Positions 35,370 to 43,825 are shown, counted from the stretch's first letter. The stretch: DNA of 64,000 bases from Pseudomonas turukhanskensis (GCF_027922365.1 NZ_BSFN01000006.1:1-64000); one strand, 5' to 3'. The notes: a model not told the origin generated them from the sequence alone. Numbers and translations: made by a program.

Positions 35370-36113
35370 TCAGCCCACCCTCGGCGCATGCAGGTAGGGC
35401 AACAACCGATCCGTTTCCCGCTTCACCACCGCATAACACTCACAACTCAACCGCTCCAACTTGGCCCGGTCCAACACCGTAATCCGCCCCCGGCTGTACT
35501 CAATAACCCCCAGCCGCTGCAGCTTGCCCGCAGCATCAGTCACCCCCTCACGACGCACGCCGAGCATATTGGCGATCAACTCCTGCGTCATAACCAACTC
35601 ATTGCCCGGCAGGCGATCCAGCGACAACAACAACCACCGGCACAGCTGCTGATCAATCGAATGATGCCGATTGCACACCGCCGTCTGCGACATCTGCGTA
35701 ATCAACGCCTGGGTATACCGCAGCATCAACTGCAACAACTCGCCATGGCGATTGAACTCATCCTTGAGCCGCTGCCCCGGCAGCCGAAACGCCTGCCCCG
35801 CGCTTTGCACCACGGCGCGGCTGGGCGTGCTTTCACCCCCCATAAACACCGCCACGCCAATCAGCCCGTCATTGCCCACCACGGCGATCTCCGCCGAGGC
35901 GCCGCTCTCCATCACATACAGCAGCGAGACAATGGCATCGGTCGGAAAATACACATGGCGCAGCGTACTGCCCGACTCATACACCACCTCACCGAGCGTC
36001 AACGACACTGGCTCCAGATGGGTAAACAGGCGCTGCTGTACATCGTCGGGCAAGGCCGCCAACAAGTGATTGCTCAGTGGAGACGTTGGTGCGGGGGGCG
36101 ATACCGTAGACAT
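35370..36113 (-). CDS. Crp/Fnr-family transcriptional regulator
   Basis: 247 residues from ATG 36111-36113, behind AGGTGGTAGTT. Residues about 25-150 form a cyclic-nucleotide-binding-type beta-roll (LGEVVYESGSTLRHVYFPTD ... VVGNDGLIGVAVFMGGES), and the C-terminal helix-turn-helix is LVMTQELIANMLGVRREGVT. The FNR iron-sulfur cysteines are absent, and the phosphate-binding loop of Crp is not conserved, so the signal is unknown. It belongs to the subgroup often annotated simply as Crp/Fnr family in Pseudomonas. An upstream extension to 36245 is open but unlikely. Confidence 0.88.
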   Translation of the reverse strand: MSTVSPPAPTSPLSNHLLAALPDDVQQRLFTHLEPVSLTLGEVVYESGSTLRHVYFPTDAIVSLLYVMESGASAEIAVVGNDGLIGVAVFMGGESTPSRAVVQSAGQAFRLPGQRLKDEFNRHGELLQLMLRYTQALITQMSQTAVCNRHHSIDQQLCRWLLLSLDRLPGNELVMTQELIANMLGVRREGVTDAAGKLQRLGVIEYSRGRITVLDRAKLERLSCECYAVVKRETDRLLPYLHAPRVG

Positions 36114-36328
36114 AACTACCACCTGAGTGAGAAACACGCTGGCTGTTGCCAAGGTGGTGCAGCACCGCAATTGCGGGAGTGCAGAGTATGAGACTACCCC
36201 CCAGGCGAAACCTTCGGTTTGTTTGTGCACGGGCGTACCCGCCATAAGCCCCGCGAATACCGCGCAAACCTGGCCAGCCCGCGCAGCGCTGCATTAGCGT
36301 GGCGCATCCACCAAGCAAGGAGCCGCCC

Positions 36329-36859
36329 ATGTCCGGCCTGCTGCGCAACCTGCTCGCCCTGCTGATTGGCCTGTTGCACCACAACCGCAAAAACGCCGAC
36401 AGCACCGTGACCACCACCTTCTGGGTCACCCCGCTGGACGCCGGCCTCAAGGTGCTCAAAAGCGACAAATACCTGCAATACGCCGAGACCGCGCAACTCG
36501 ACTACCTGCTGCACATCGGCCAGTTCTTTCCGGTGCTGCGCAGCGGCGCCAGCTTTGTGAACGTGGCCCTACAGGTGCAATTTTTCCGCCCCGTGCCGCT
36601 GTTCAGCCGCGTGACCGTGGAAACCCGATTGCTCTACACCACCGACAAATGCGCCTACTTCGCCCACCGCCTGTTTGCCAAAGGCACGCTGGCGGCGGAA
36701 GTGCTGGTGAAAATGAAGTTCAAACGGGGCAGGGCGACGGTGGCGCCGGCTGCGTTTTTGGCTGTGAGCTTTGCGCAGGTGCCCGAGCAGGTGCAGCGTT
36801 GGGAGGCGGCATTACAAGGGTCGCAAGCGACCGCGCCAGCCCCTGTAAAAAAGGGCTGA
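36329..36859 (+). CDS. Hotdog-fold thioesterase-like protein (THEM6-like)
   Basis: 176 residues from ATG 36329, with AAGGAGCCGCCC upstream. The pattern FWVTPLDAGLKVLKSDKYLQ, then VALQVQFFRPVPLFSRVTVE and CAYFAHRLFAKGTLAAEVLV is that of the YbgC/THEM6 hotdog group, in which acyl-CoA thioesters are the usual substrates. The first 20 residues are hydrophobic and may bind membrane. The classic catalytic Asp of YbgC is not obvious, so activity is unproven. Confidence 0.75.
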   Translation: MSGLLRNLLALLIGLLHHNRKNADSTVTTTFWVTPLDAGLKVLKSDKYLQYAETAQLDYLLHIGQFFPVLRSGASFVNVALQVQFFRPVPLFSRVTVETRLLYTTDKCAYFAHRLFAKGTLAAEVLVKMKFKRGRATVAPAAFLAVSFAQVPEQVQRWEAALQGSQATAPAPVKKG

Positions 36860-36872
36860 CCCGGCACGGGTG

Positions 36873-36938
36873 CTACTTGCCGTCCAACCCCAGCGAGATC
36901 AACACAAATCCGGCGATGACAACTAGCCAGAACACCAT
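36873..36938 (-). CDS. Possible 21-residue membrane micropeptide
   Basis: ATG at 36936-36938 opens a 21-codon frame whose product is almost one hydrophobic helix (MVFWLVVIAGFVLISLGL plus DGK). No ribosome site is seen, and its stop lies 14 bases from the stop of the convergent thioesterase-like gene. The compact helix with charged tail is typical of real small membrane proteins, but chance is possible. Confidence 0.25.
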   Translation of the reverse strand: MVFWLVVIAGFVLISLGLDGK

Positions 36939-37030
36939 CACTTGCGCGCGAATTCGCGTTCAACGGCATGGCTGGCGCAACAGGGCACTTGTGGGGTGGG
37001 CTGCATGGGGCCGACTGGGCCCGCAACAAG

Positions 37031-37094
37031 GCTCGAGGCTGAAGCCTCTCCTGCAGGAGTCGCGCTGCCTGTGGGAGAGGCTTTAGCCTCGAGC
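37031..37094. repeat. REP, family E
   Basis: GCTCGAGGCTGAAGCCTCTC (37031-37050) and GTGGGAGAGGCTTTAGCCTC (37071-37090, continuing GAGC) are inverted. TTTTGATC follows the right arm. Confidence 0.8.
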
Positions 37095-37143
37095 TTTTGA
37101 TCCTGTAACGGAGTTGGGGCCGCCAAAGCCTTTACATGCCGGG

Positions 37144-37728
37144 CTAGGACCCCAGCGCCAGGAGCACAAAACCCACTGTCGCCATTACCCAGATCAGTGC
37201 GCCAGGCACCACGAAAAACCAGTTCCACCCCGAAAACGCGTCGTTGCTTTGCCCGGCCGGGTCGCCGCTGGCCAAGTTGGCTTGGCGCTGCATGCCAATG
37301 AGCGGCAGCACTTTTGCTACCAGCACCAACACGATCAACGGCATGGCCACCACCTGCGACCACGCTCCGTAGCGCTCAAAGCCATTCACCACCCAGCCCA
37401 ACACCACCAGCCCCACCAACCATGTAGGCGCCGAGTCATACCGCCACGACGGACGTTCCATCAACATCAGGCGCTTGCTGATCAGCGCCGACAAACTGTG
37501 CACAAAGAAAATATAAAATAGCCCCCGCGCCGCCGGCAGCACCTTGTAGCCCGCACTACGGCGCTGGCTAAACCACTGTTTGAAGCTCCAATACAGCGTG
37601 TAGTAGCCGAACGTGCACAGGTACAACACGCAGAGCTTGCGAGTGGATGTCACAAAAAAAGGCGGGCCGAAAGGAGCGAGCGGTTTGTCGATGAGTTCGG
37701 CTTTGGGGGCGTCGTAGAGATTTTCCAT
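37144..37728 (-). CDS. Multi-pass membrane protein of unknown function
   Basis: 194 residues from ATG 37726-37728, with CAAGGACCGGTC upstream. It begins MENLYDAPKAELIDKPLAPF, a short cytosolic lead with the Y-x-A-P-x-A-x-L pattern common to small membrane proteins of gamma-proteobacteria, followed by TRKLCVLYLCTFGYYTLYWS and about four hydrophobic helices. No enzymatic motif recognised. Confidence 0.7.
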   Translation of the reverse strand: MENLYDAPKAELIDKPLAPFGPPFFVTSTRKLCVLYLCTFGYYTLYWSFKQWFSQRRSAGYKVLPAARGLFYIFFVHSLSALISKRLMLMERPSWRYDSAPTWLVGLVVLGWVVNGFERYGAWSQVVAMPLIVLVLVAKVLPLIGMQRQANLASGDPAGQSNDAFSGWNWFFVVPGALIWVMATVGFVLLALGS

Positions 37729-37947
37729 GACCGGTCCTTGGTGGAGTGGCTGCACAGGAAAGGCAGCGTTTGTAGCTGCGATGGCAGACGGGGAGATGCA
37801 TCCGTGCAAGGTGCGTAGTGTCAGGGCCGGGCAGGGTGAAAATCAACAGCCCCCGGCTTTTTTACGGCGGCTCGGTTCGTATACAGTGCTGCAGTTTTCA
37901 AGGACGAGAGACCGACAGATGCCATGGCAATGCGCAGGCGGTAATAA

Positions 37948-38478
37948 ATGAGCCTAGGTAAACGCCTGCTCGACGTTGACGCGTCGTTTAGCACCTATTT
38001 GCCGGTGTTGTGGCTGACCATGCTGGCCATGCACTACTCAAACATCGCCGAACACCTTGGCTTCTCCGCCGCAACCCTTGCCCCGATGGTCTACGTTTGT
38101 GGTGGAACCCTGGCCGTGCCCGCCACATATGTCCCGCCCTTCGTCGTGGCGTTGGTGATGGCCTTCGTCGGCATCGGCGTATTTCATCGCTGGGGCGTGT
38201 GGCAACGCAAATACTTTAAAACCAGCCGCAAAGGCGGGAGCGTAAATGCCGCCGCCTTCTTGATGGCCGCATTGTGGTTAGGCTTTGGCGGTGCGTTGAA
38301 CTGCGAATTTATCCCGAGCCATTCGGAGCCGAAGCGTTGGGACGTGCTCCTCACGATGGCGAGGCTTAACTTTCCCGTTTATGCCGGCTCCAGCTCGTTT
38401 TGCCTGGTCGGTTTTTTCTACAGCGCGGTAATTTGGCTCCGTAAAAAGGAGCCCGCTTTCGGTGTTCAATTTCGCTGA
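37948..38478 (+). CDS. Hypothetical membrane protein
   Basis: 176 residues with four predicted helices (about 17-36, 45-75, 100-120, 145-165). The loop after helix three contains CEFIPSHSEPKRWD. Not recognised. The start ATG at 37948 follows GGCGGTAATAA, a weak site. Composition is somewhat lower in GC than the neighbours. Confidence 0.55.
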   Translation: MSLGKRLLDVDASFSTYLPVLWLTMLAMHYSNIAEHLGFSAATLAPMVYVCGGTLAVPATYVPPFVVALVMAFVGIGVFHRWGVWQRKYFKTSRKGGSVNAAAFLMAALWLGFGGALNCEFIPSHSEPKRWDVLLTMARLNFPVYAGSSSFCLVGFFYSAVIWLRKKEPAFGVQFR

Positions 38479-38637
38479 GTTGAGAGGCTGCGGCGATGGG
38501 GCGCAAGCGGTAGCGGTGAAACGTGTTGGTCGGCATTAATGCGAGCGCATTGGGCTCGGCAGGGCCCTTAGGTTTACGTGGGGCAGAAGTTGGCGGCAAC
38601 CCTGTAAGGGCTCCGTCTACGTAGAGCACAGATAAAC

Positions 38638-38659
38638 AAAGCCCCGCATAGCGAGGCTT
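38638..38659. terminator. Possible bidirectional terminator between convergent genes
   Basis: AAAGCCCCGCATAGCGAGGCTT forms a stem GCC-CGC / GCG-GGC with A/T-rich flanks, between the membrane protein (plus) and the DUF3077 gene (minus). Confidence 0.4.
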
Positions 38660-38710
38660 CGTGTTGATAAAGGCGCCCAACGTCAACTCACGCGCCTCGT
38701 GTGAGGCCCC

Positions 38711-39037
38711 TCAACCCGAAACCGGCTCAACCTTGGCCTTCGGCTCGTGCGCGGCTTTGGCCATGCGGTGGGCCTGAGCGAGGAAGACCGGGTCTTGTTG
38801 ATGGCACGCATCCACCACGGCGCGGGTCATTTGGGTGAGGTACTGCAGCGCCGAATCGGTGGCATCGTCGTTGGCTGCGCCGCGACTTAGCACCAAGGCT
38901 TCGATACAGCCCAACAGCGTGGAGGCCTGCTCCAACGCCAGCTCAACCGGCACGCCGGCATTTACCGAAAACAGCTTGAGCTTATCTACCCGGCAGAACG
39001 AGCGTTTATGAGTGAGTGCGGAGGTGAGTGCGTTCAT
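38711..39037 (-). CDS. DUF3077 family protein
   Basis: 108 residues. The core KLFSVNAGVPVELALEQAST followed by LLGCIEALVL is the DUF3077 signature, a family confined largely to Pseudomonas and of unknown function. The ATG at 39035-39037 overlaps the stop of an 18-codon upstream frame, and a GGAGG-like site (CTGGAGGTGCTCGC) precedes it. A structured RNA lies further upstream (39131-39210). No signal peptide or membrane helix. Confidence 0.8.
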   Translation of the reverse strand: MNALTSALTHKRSFCRVDKLKLFSVNAGVPVELALEQASTLLGCIEALVLSRGAANDDATDSALQYLTQMTRAVVDACHQQDPVFLAQAHRMAKAAHEPKAKVEPVSG

Positions 39038-39090
39038 GCGAGCACCTCCAGACGGGTGGAGCGGTTGGTTACTGCGGTTAGGTGTGGCAT
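39034..39090 (-). CDS. Leader peptide coupled to the DUF3077 gene
   Basis: An 18-codon frame, MPHLTAVTNRSTRLEVLA, starting at 39088-39090 behind CAGAGGTATACGGAA and ending in an ATGA overlap with the DUF3077 start. It sits just downstream of a folded RNA segment. The arrangement suggests translational coupling or attenuation. It is inferred from position and ribosome site only. Confidence 0.4.
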   Translation of the reverse strand: MPHLTAVTNRSTRLEVLA

Positions 39091-39130
39091 TTCCGTATAC
39101 CTCTGAATAATTTCTTAATGCGTGATTTAG

Positions 39131-39210
39131 GTGTCGGGAGCTTAAGAAGCTCTCCAGAGACGAGCCGGGCTTATTCCCCTTTCGGGTCTTTTATTCACCC
39201 ACTCCCGACA
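39131..39210 (-). ncRNA. Candidate structured RNA / cis-regulatory leader upstream of DUF3077
   Basis: On the minus strand TGTCGGGAG (39202-39210) closes with CTCCCGACA (39132-39140), a perfect 9-bp outer stem. Inside are GAGCTTCTTAAGCTC (39138-39152, part of which competes with the outer stem), TCTCTGGAGA (39151-39160) and a CCGAAAGG/CCCGG segment. The fold lies about 40 bases before the leader peptide. The rest of the gap up to 39487 shows nothing else identifiable. Confidence 0.5.
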
Positions 39211-39487
39211 TGGCGAGGTTTCTTGCAAGCGTAGAAGAACCGCAGGCAAAAAAATGCCGCATAGCTGTCGGGTGCGGATAACCGCTCTGGATGGTGTTCT
39301 TAAGCACCGGGGAGGGACCTTAAGAGGGTCGTGAAACAACGGCAACGCAGGCATTGCGCCAGTAAATTGCCAAAATTTTTTTAGGAAATTCGCGCCACAC
39401 AACGTGCCGCAAGGCATCGCCGTAATGGCACTGCAAAGGGCCTATCCGCCTGCCTACAAACCCTTGGGCAACCTCAGGTGCAGAACG

Positions 39488-39991
39488 TTATCTCGCCGAT
39501 GCTGTAAGGCTCCTGGTTTTCGCCTCCAGCACCACCGCCTGCAATGCCGCCAGGGTGATCTTGCCCGCTGGAAACTCAAACACACCGCTTTCGGCCAAGG
39601 TAAAAATGCGCTCACCCGTTGCCAACGTAAGCTGCATAAACGCCAGATGCTCCGACCACGAGCGATAACGCCGCGTCATAAAAATCGCATGGCGGGATGT
39701 CACCTCACGCACCTGGGTAAGTGGAACACGGCGGCTACCGTGCTCGCCGGCCAGCACCAACTCATCGCCGAGCACAAACACCGGCGTGCACCTGGATACC
39801 GTTACCCACTCCCAGCCGAAACGCGCCAGCATCACCAGCACCACAAGCGCAAACACCTGCGCCTCGGTAGTGGTTTTTTCCAATAGCGCAAACACCGTCA
39901 TTACCCCAATCACCGAAAGGCAAACCAGCGTAATCAGGCGATAGAAATGCACCTTATGGATTTCAGGGAGGGTGAGCAGACGCAGATCCAT
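39488..39991 (-). CDS. Hypothetical membrane protein (PH-like C-terminal part)
   Basis: 167 residues. Two helices near the N-terminus (LITLVCLSVIGVMTVFALL and AQVFALVVLVMLARFGW) are followed by a soluble beta-rich part (LGDELVLAGEHGSRRVPLTQ, REVTSRHAIFMTRRYRSWSE). This resembles small membrane proteins with a bacterial PH-like domain. Function unknown. Confidence 0.6.
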   Translation of the reverse strand: MDLRLLTLPEIHKVHFYRLITLVCLSVIGVMTVFALLEKTTTEAQVFALVVLVMLARFGWEWVTVSRCTPVFVLGDELVLAGEHGSRRVPLTQVREVTSRHAIFMTRRYRSWSEHLAFMQLTLATGERIFTLAESGVFEFPAGKITLAALQAVVLEAKTRSLTASAR

Positions 39992-40013
39992 ATGCAGAGT
40001 CCTGGGGGAGCGT

Positions 40014-40814
40014 TTAAAGCGACGAGGCCATTGGAGCAGAGACTGCCGCGTTGGTGTCGGACCCAGGTAGCAATGTCATCAGAAAGCGCCGCGCATTATC
40101 TGCTTTTTTACGATGCAGGCTGCTGGGGTGATGGACTCGGTAGCACTGCATGCCGTTCATTTCGAAGGCCCAGAGATGGTTTTTGGAAATTCCATCTTTC
40201 AGGAAATAACGCCCATTGAAGCAGACCTTGTTGTTGCCCTTAGTTGGGAAAAACGCCCGGCGTTGTGCAGCAGAGCTACTGCCATTGGCGAAAATCACGA
40301 TGTGCGGGCGCAGCAATTCAATCTGCAGTTTCAGCAGAATTTCCGAGTAACGCAGGATCTCCACGTAGCGGCCAGAAGCAGTGGGGATGGTTTTCTGATG
40401 AGCAATGCAGAAGAGATTGCCGACCACCACGCCGCTTTGGCCGCAGCGCTTGGCTACCTGGCGGGCCAGGTTGTAAAACGTGGCCTTTGCGTCTGGCAAC
40501 TGACCGATATGATCAGCTTGAAATTTCTTTTGCAGTGCAATGGAGCGCTCGATATAGGCGGTCAGATCACCGCACACCTCATCCTTGGGCACAACGCCCC
40601 ACCCGCGGGTCTCGCGGCCAACAATCATTACGCGAGTGGCCGCCTGCCAATACCCATCGGGAATGGCCGGCAGATACAGGCCAGAAAGTCCGCCCCGGTC
40701 GCCCTCGGAAAAGCCTGCCAAGAGGCTTGGCGGTATGTCTTTCAACGCGTGTGCATACAAGTTAGCAAGCTCGCGGTTGGACAACTCGGCGAGCGGCAGG
40801 GTGGAGACGGTCAC
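40014..40814 (-). CDS. Uracil-DNA-glycosylase-superfamily-like protein
   Basis: 266 residues. VMIVGRETRGWGVVP resembles the first motif of divergent UDG-fold proteins, HIVIFANGSSSAAQRRAFFP the central strand, and YRVHHPSSLHRKKADNARRF the C-terminal His-Pro motif. The classical catalytic Asp/water-activating motif is not clear, so DNA repair activity is not assured. The start ATG follows CAAGGAGTGTTAAG. Confidence 0.5.
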   Translation of the reverse strand: MTVSTLPLAELSNRELANLYAHALKDIPPSLLAGFSEGDRGGLSGLYLPAIPDGYWQAATRVMIVGRETRGWGVVPKDEVCGDLTAYIERSIALQKKFQADHIGQLPDAKATFYNLARQVAKRCGQSGVVVGNLFCIAHQKTIPTASGRYVEILRYSEILLKLQIELLRPHIVIFANGSSSAAQRRAFFPTKGNNKVCFNGRYFLKDGISKNHLWAFEMNGMQCYRVHHPSSLHRKKADNARRFLMTLLPGSDTNAAVSAPMASSL

Positions 40815-41000
40815 TTAACACTCCTTGTCGATACAGCATTCGGATGGGCAGTACGTAGCCGCGGGCCATCTTCGCCTTGTGCTGACACAGCATCAAGCAC
40901 CGAAGCCCCCAATTGCCCCACGTCCTATTTTTTCCGTAAAGCCACCTGCTTCGGCTATGCTCCGCGCCCCGCAAACTCCCGGTTAACCCCACAGGTCACC

Positions 41001-41744
41001 ATGCCCGGCAACGCCCTCTACACCGACCTGTCCGGTTACTACGACCTGATGTGCGCCGACATCGACTACCGCGCCCAAAGCGCCTGCGTACACCGCGTGC
41101 AACAGATCTTCGGCAACGCCGGCACCCGTCACCTGGACCTGGCCTGCGGCACCGGCCCCCACGTGCGCCACTTTATCGACGCCGGCTACCAAAGCGCCGG
41201 CCTCGACATCAACCAACCCATGCTCGACCACGCCGCCCTGCGCTGCCCCGAAGCGCAGTTCTGCGCCCAGGACATGTGCGGCTTCACCCTGAACGAACCG
41301 GTAGACCTGATTACCTGCTTTCTCTACTCCATCCACTACAGCGCCAGTATCGACCGCCTGAAAGCCTGCATCGCCGCTGCGCACAGCGCGTTGGCCGTGG
41401 GTGGCGTGTTCTGCTTCAACGCCGTGGATAAAAACACCATCGACAACACCTCGTTCGTTTCCCACAACGCCACCCATGACGGCAGCCTGTTCGGGTTTAG
41501 CTCGGGGTGGAATTATTCCGGGGCAGGGGAGCGACAAACGCTCAAGCTGCGGATAGAGCGCACGCAGGCGGGTGATACCCAGGTGTGGCACGACGAGCAT
41601 CCGATGGTGGCGGTGAGCTTTGTAGAACTACAGGCGCTGCTGGCGCCGTACTTTGAGGTGCATGTGTTAGCGCATGACTACCAGAAGCTGGTGGAGTGGG
41701 ATGGGGTGGCGGGGAATGGGTTGTTTGTTTGTGTGAAGGGGTAA
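41001..41744 (+). CDS. Class I SAM-dependent methyltransferase
   Basis: 247 residues from ATG 41001 (CAGGTCACC upstream). Motif I is HLDLACGTGPHVRHF, with the acidic end of strand two at AGLDINQPML. The substrate region is not diagnostic. The frame stays open for 300 codons upstream, but that part is the antisense of the UDG-like gene. Its 3' end overlaps, tail to tail, with the extended last immunity paralogue (41667-41744). Confidence 0.85.
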   Translation: MPGNALYTDLSGYYDLMCADIDYRAQSACVHRVQQIFGNAGTRHLDLACGTGPHVRHFIDAGYQSAGLDINQPMLDHAALRCPEAQFCAQDMCGFTLNEPVDLITCFLYSIHYSASIDRLKACIAAAHSALAVGGVFCFNAVDKNTIDNTSFVSHNATHDGSLFGFSSGWNYSGAGERQTLKLRIERTQAGDTQVWHDEHPMVAVSFVELQALLAPYFEVHVLAHDYQKLVEWDGVAGNGLFVCVKG

Positions 41745-42197
41745 GGGGAGAGCGTGAGCGATAGGCCATGGAGGGGTAGCTTGGGGTAATGGCGTGGCGG
41801 GATGCTGGTGCTTCAGCAGGCCAAGTTTGGCGAACGCGGCAAGTCCGACCATGACCAGTAAGAGCGCAATAGAACACCAATACAGCACTACTAGTTTTCT
41901 CTTGAGTGGAGCCGGAAATTTCTTCAAGTCATCAGCATTTAAGTGCCGTCGCTTAACGTAAAAAATCGGAAATGCAAGTGCTCCTGAAATACAACCTATC
42001 AACATCAACTTACCCCAGAGCCCGCCGTATTTGAGTGGTGACAATGTTGTAATCAGAGGGCTATTCCGAAGGTGCTGTAGCATTACGTCTATCTTTGTGT
42101 GTGCCATGTACAGTGCAATGCCGATGCAAATAAATGCCAAGCCGAAGTCGACCAAACCAACAGCCAGAAAGATTTTATCTGTGAGGTTTAGGCTCAT
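41667..42197 (-). CDS. Immunity paralogue 5 (distal), with read-through C-terminal extension
   Basis: 176 residues. Residues 1-130 match the small three-helix membrane family of this array (MSLNLTDKIFLAVGLVDFGL, HTKIDVMLQHLRNS, GCISGALAFPIFYVK, DDLKKFPAPLKRKL), ending in KLGLLK where its siblings stop. Here translation continues for about 45 Pro/His-rich residues that are antisense of the methyltransferase 3' end. The normal stop seems lost. It is the oldest-looking member of the array, and function is doubtful. Confidence 0.7.
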   Translation of the reverse strand: MSLNLTDKIFLAVGLVDFGLAFICIGIALYMAHTKIDVMLQHLRNSPLITTLSPLKYGGLWGKLMLIGCISGALAFPIFYVKRRHLNADDLKKFPAPLKRKLVVLYWCSIALLLVMVGLAAFAKLGLLKHQHPATPLPQATPPWPIAHALPLPLHTNKQPIPRHPIPLHQLLVVMR

Positions 42198-42267
42198 TTG
42201 AAACTCTCGAAATTACTATTTTGTTCGCAAGGCTCAAAATAATTTGGTGTCCTCATATATCGCAGGA

Positions 42268-42651
42268 CTATTTTACTAGTCCTGATTTAATTATCGTGGC
42301 GAGTATCACCATGGCGCCAACTAGGCCTATTACAGTCCATTGCAATATCGCTAATTTTCGTTTTAATGGAGCTGGGAAATTGCTTATGTCTTCTGCGCTA
42401 ACAGTGCCGAATCTTAGATAAAGGTTGGCAAATGTAACAACTCCGGAAATGCCGCCGACTAATAGAAGTTTTCCCCATACGCCGCCGTGTCGGAGTGGGG
42501 CTAAAGCGATAATTGAAGAGCTTTTTTTGAGGTGAGAAAGCATTACATCCAATTTTGTATAGCCAATTCGCAACGCAATTAAAATCCAGATGATTTGGCC
42601 GATAACCACCAGTCCACTGAGAATGCCGATAATATATTTGGCGGTACTCAT
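42268..42651 (-). CDS. Immunity paralogue 4, small three-helix membrane protein
   Basis: 127 residues from ATG 42649-42651. Helices lie at about 5-28, 53-75 and 105-125. Family motifs: YTKLDVMLSHLKKS, GGVWGKLLLVGGISGVVTF and DISNFPAPLKRKLAILQW. Seven in-frame codons upstream (VTYENRK from GTG 42670-42672) look like the eroded effector tip rather than the true start. Right after its stop the minus strand reads AIYEDTK, another tip relic. Confidence 0.75.
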   Translation of the reverse strand: MSTAKYIIGILSGLVVIGQIIWILIALRIGYTKLDVMLSHLKKSSSIIALAPLRHGGVWGKLLLVGGISGVVTFANLYLRFGTVSAEDISNFPAPLKRKLAILQWTVIGLVGAMVILATIIKSGLVK

Positions 42652-42760
42652 TTTTCTATTCTCGTAAGTCACTTTAATGATGTGCTTCAGTAAAGCTAAT
42701 TGACGGGGGCAAATCTCATTTGGTAGTGTATACGCTATTATGTCGTTTTAATGTGTGTTG

Positions 42761-43144
42761 TTATTTTAGTAGTCCTGTTTTTCTTATTGCGAAAAGTAGT
42801 GTCATAAGGCTCATTAGAGCTATTACGCTCCATTGAAGTATGGTTAGTTTGCGTTTTAGTTTGGCAGGAAATTCTTCGATGTCTTTCGCATTTATGGTGC
42901 CGCGTTTTATATAGAACTCAGGGAATGTTAGGAAGCCTGAAATTCCTCCCACAAGTAGTAAAACGCCCCAAGGCCCTCCGTTCTTTAGTGGAGCTAGGGC
43001 TACAACAGCAGAACTGTTCTTGAGGTGCGCAAGCATGCTATCCATCTGGGTGTAACCAATGCGTAATGCAATGCAGATCCAGATAGCCAGGCAGAGAATT
43101 CCCGAACCACCCAAAATTGCCATTGTTTGCTCGGCATAATTCAT
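42761..43144 (-). CDS. Immunity paralogue 3, small three-helix membrane protein
   Basis: 127 residues from ATG 43142-43144 (GAGAACATCAA upstream). Motifs YTQMDSMLAHLKNS, GGPWGVLLLVGGISGFLTF and DIEEFPAKLKRKLTILQW follow the family. The bases before the start encode EIYENIK and a TGA overlapping the ATG, exactly the junction found between the intact effector and its immunity gene, so an effector once preceded it. Confidence 0.78.
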   Translation of the reverse strand: MNYAEQTMAILGGSGILCLAIWICIALRIGYTQMDSMLAHLKNSSAVVALAPLKNGGPWGVLLLVGGISGFLTFPEFYIKRGTINAKDIEEFPAKLKRKLTILQWSVIALMSLMTLLFAIRKTGLLK

Positions 43145-43225
43145 TTGATGTTCTCGTAAATTTCCCATAAAGGGTCAGGGCCTTTCTCGTATATTTGGTA
43201 TGAAATTAGTTGTTCGGAGCAGCTT

Positions 43226-43612
43226 TCAGATGATGCCCAATTGAATAGCGGCCCACATTACACACATAATTAGCACTAGCGAAATTCCGCACCACTGCAA
43301 TATCGCAAGGGTGTGTTTAAGCGAAGCTGGAAAATTATTTAAATCGTCTGCGCTTAATTCACCCCTTTTTAAATAAAAGCTTGGAAATGTAACTAATCCT
43401 GAAATGCCACCAATCAGTAGTATTTTTCCTAAAGGACCACCATGTTTGAGAGGAGTTCTGGCCATGACGGCAGAGCAGTTTTTTAGATGCTCCAACATCA
43501 GATCCAGTTTGGTGTGCGCTAGAAGCAAGCAGGTACCGATCCAGACCAGTAGACCAACAAAGTCAATGATGCCGACAACTAGGAAAACTTTGTCCACGAC
43601 ACTCAAACTCAT
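43226..43612 (-). CDS. Immunity paralogue 2, small three-helix membrane protein
   Basis: 128 residues (MSLSVVDKVFLVVGIIDFVG). Motifs HTKLDLMLEHLKNC, GGPLGKILLIGGISGLVTF and DLNNFPASLKHTLAILQW. Closest sibling of the proximal paralogue. Its ATG overlaps the TGA of an effector-tip relic (AENIYEATK) in the 43613-43740 gap. Confidence 0.8.
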   Translation of the reverse strand: MSLSVVDKVFLVVGIIDFVGLLVWIGTCLLLAHTKLDLMLEHLKNCSAVMARTPLKHGGPLGKILLIGGISGLVTFPSFYLKRGELSADDLNNFPASLKHTLAILQWCGISLVLIMCVMWAAIQLGII

Positions 43613-43740
43613 TTGGTGGCCTCATATATATTCTCTGCAGTTCATTCAAAAGACTTTGCGCCGATGGCTCCACCAGCTAAATACCCTGGGAAGCCTATAG
43701 TGAGCATCACGGCTAGACGGATATTCCGCAATATGTTTCC
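43610..43740 (-). pseudogene. Eroded effector C-terminal tip
   Basis: Minus-strand frame ending at the start of paralogue 2 reads LAVMLTIGFPGYLAGGAIGA, KSFE, an in-frame TGA, then TAENIYEATK and TGA. It aligns with the intact effector's end (SSFAAGAITEKATEIAAEKI, YEVTK). The internal stop and lack of the upstream effector body mark it as a relic. The rest of the gap to 43825 encodes a hydrophobic stretch that may be more of the same tip. Confidence 0.7.
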
Positions 43741-43825
43741 AGGCAATGAGACTTTGCTGGCAGCCAGTAGGGAAACCGTGAAGCAAAGGCAGCTGTTGAT
43801 AGGGATATCTCTGTTTGGCACTCCA

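Noticed and set aside
39142..39417. 91-codon minus-strand frame upstream of DUF3077
   Set aside because: Passes through the folded RNA segment, has no ribosome site and its composition is not protein-like. The RNA interpretation fits better.
40113..41000. N-terminal 296-codon extension of the methyltransferase
   Set aside because: It is the reverse strand of the UDG-like gene. The methyltransferase fold starts at 41001 behind a ribosome site.
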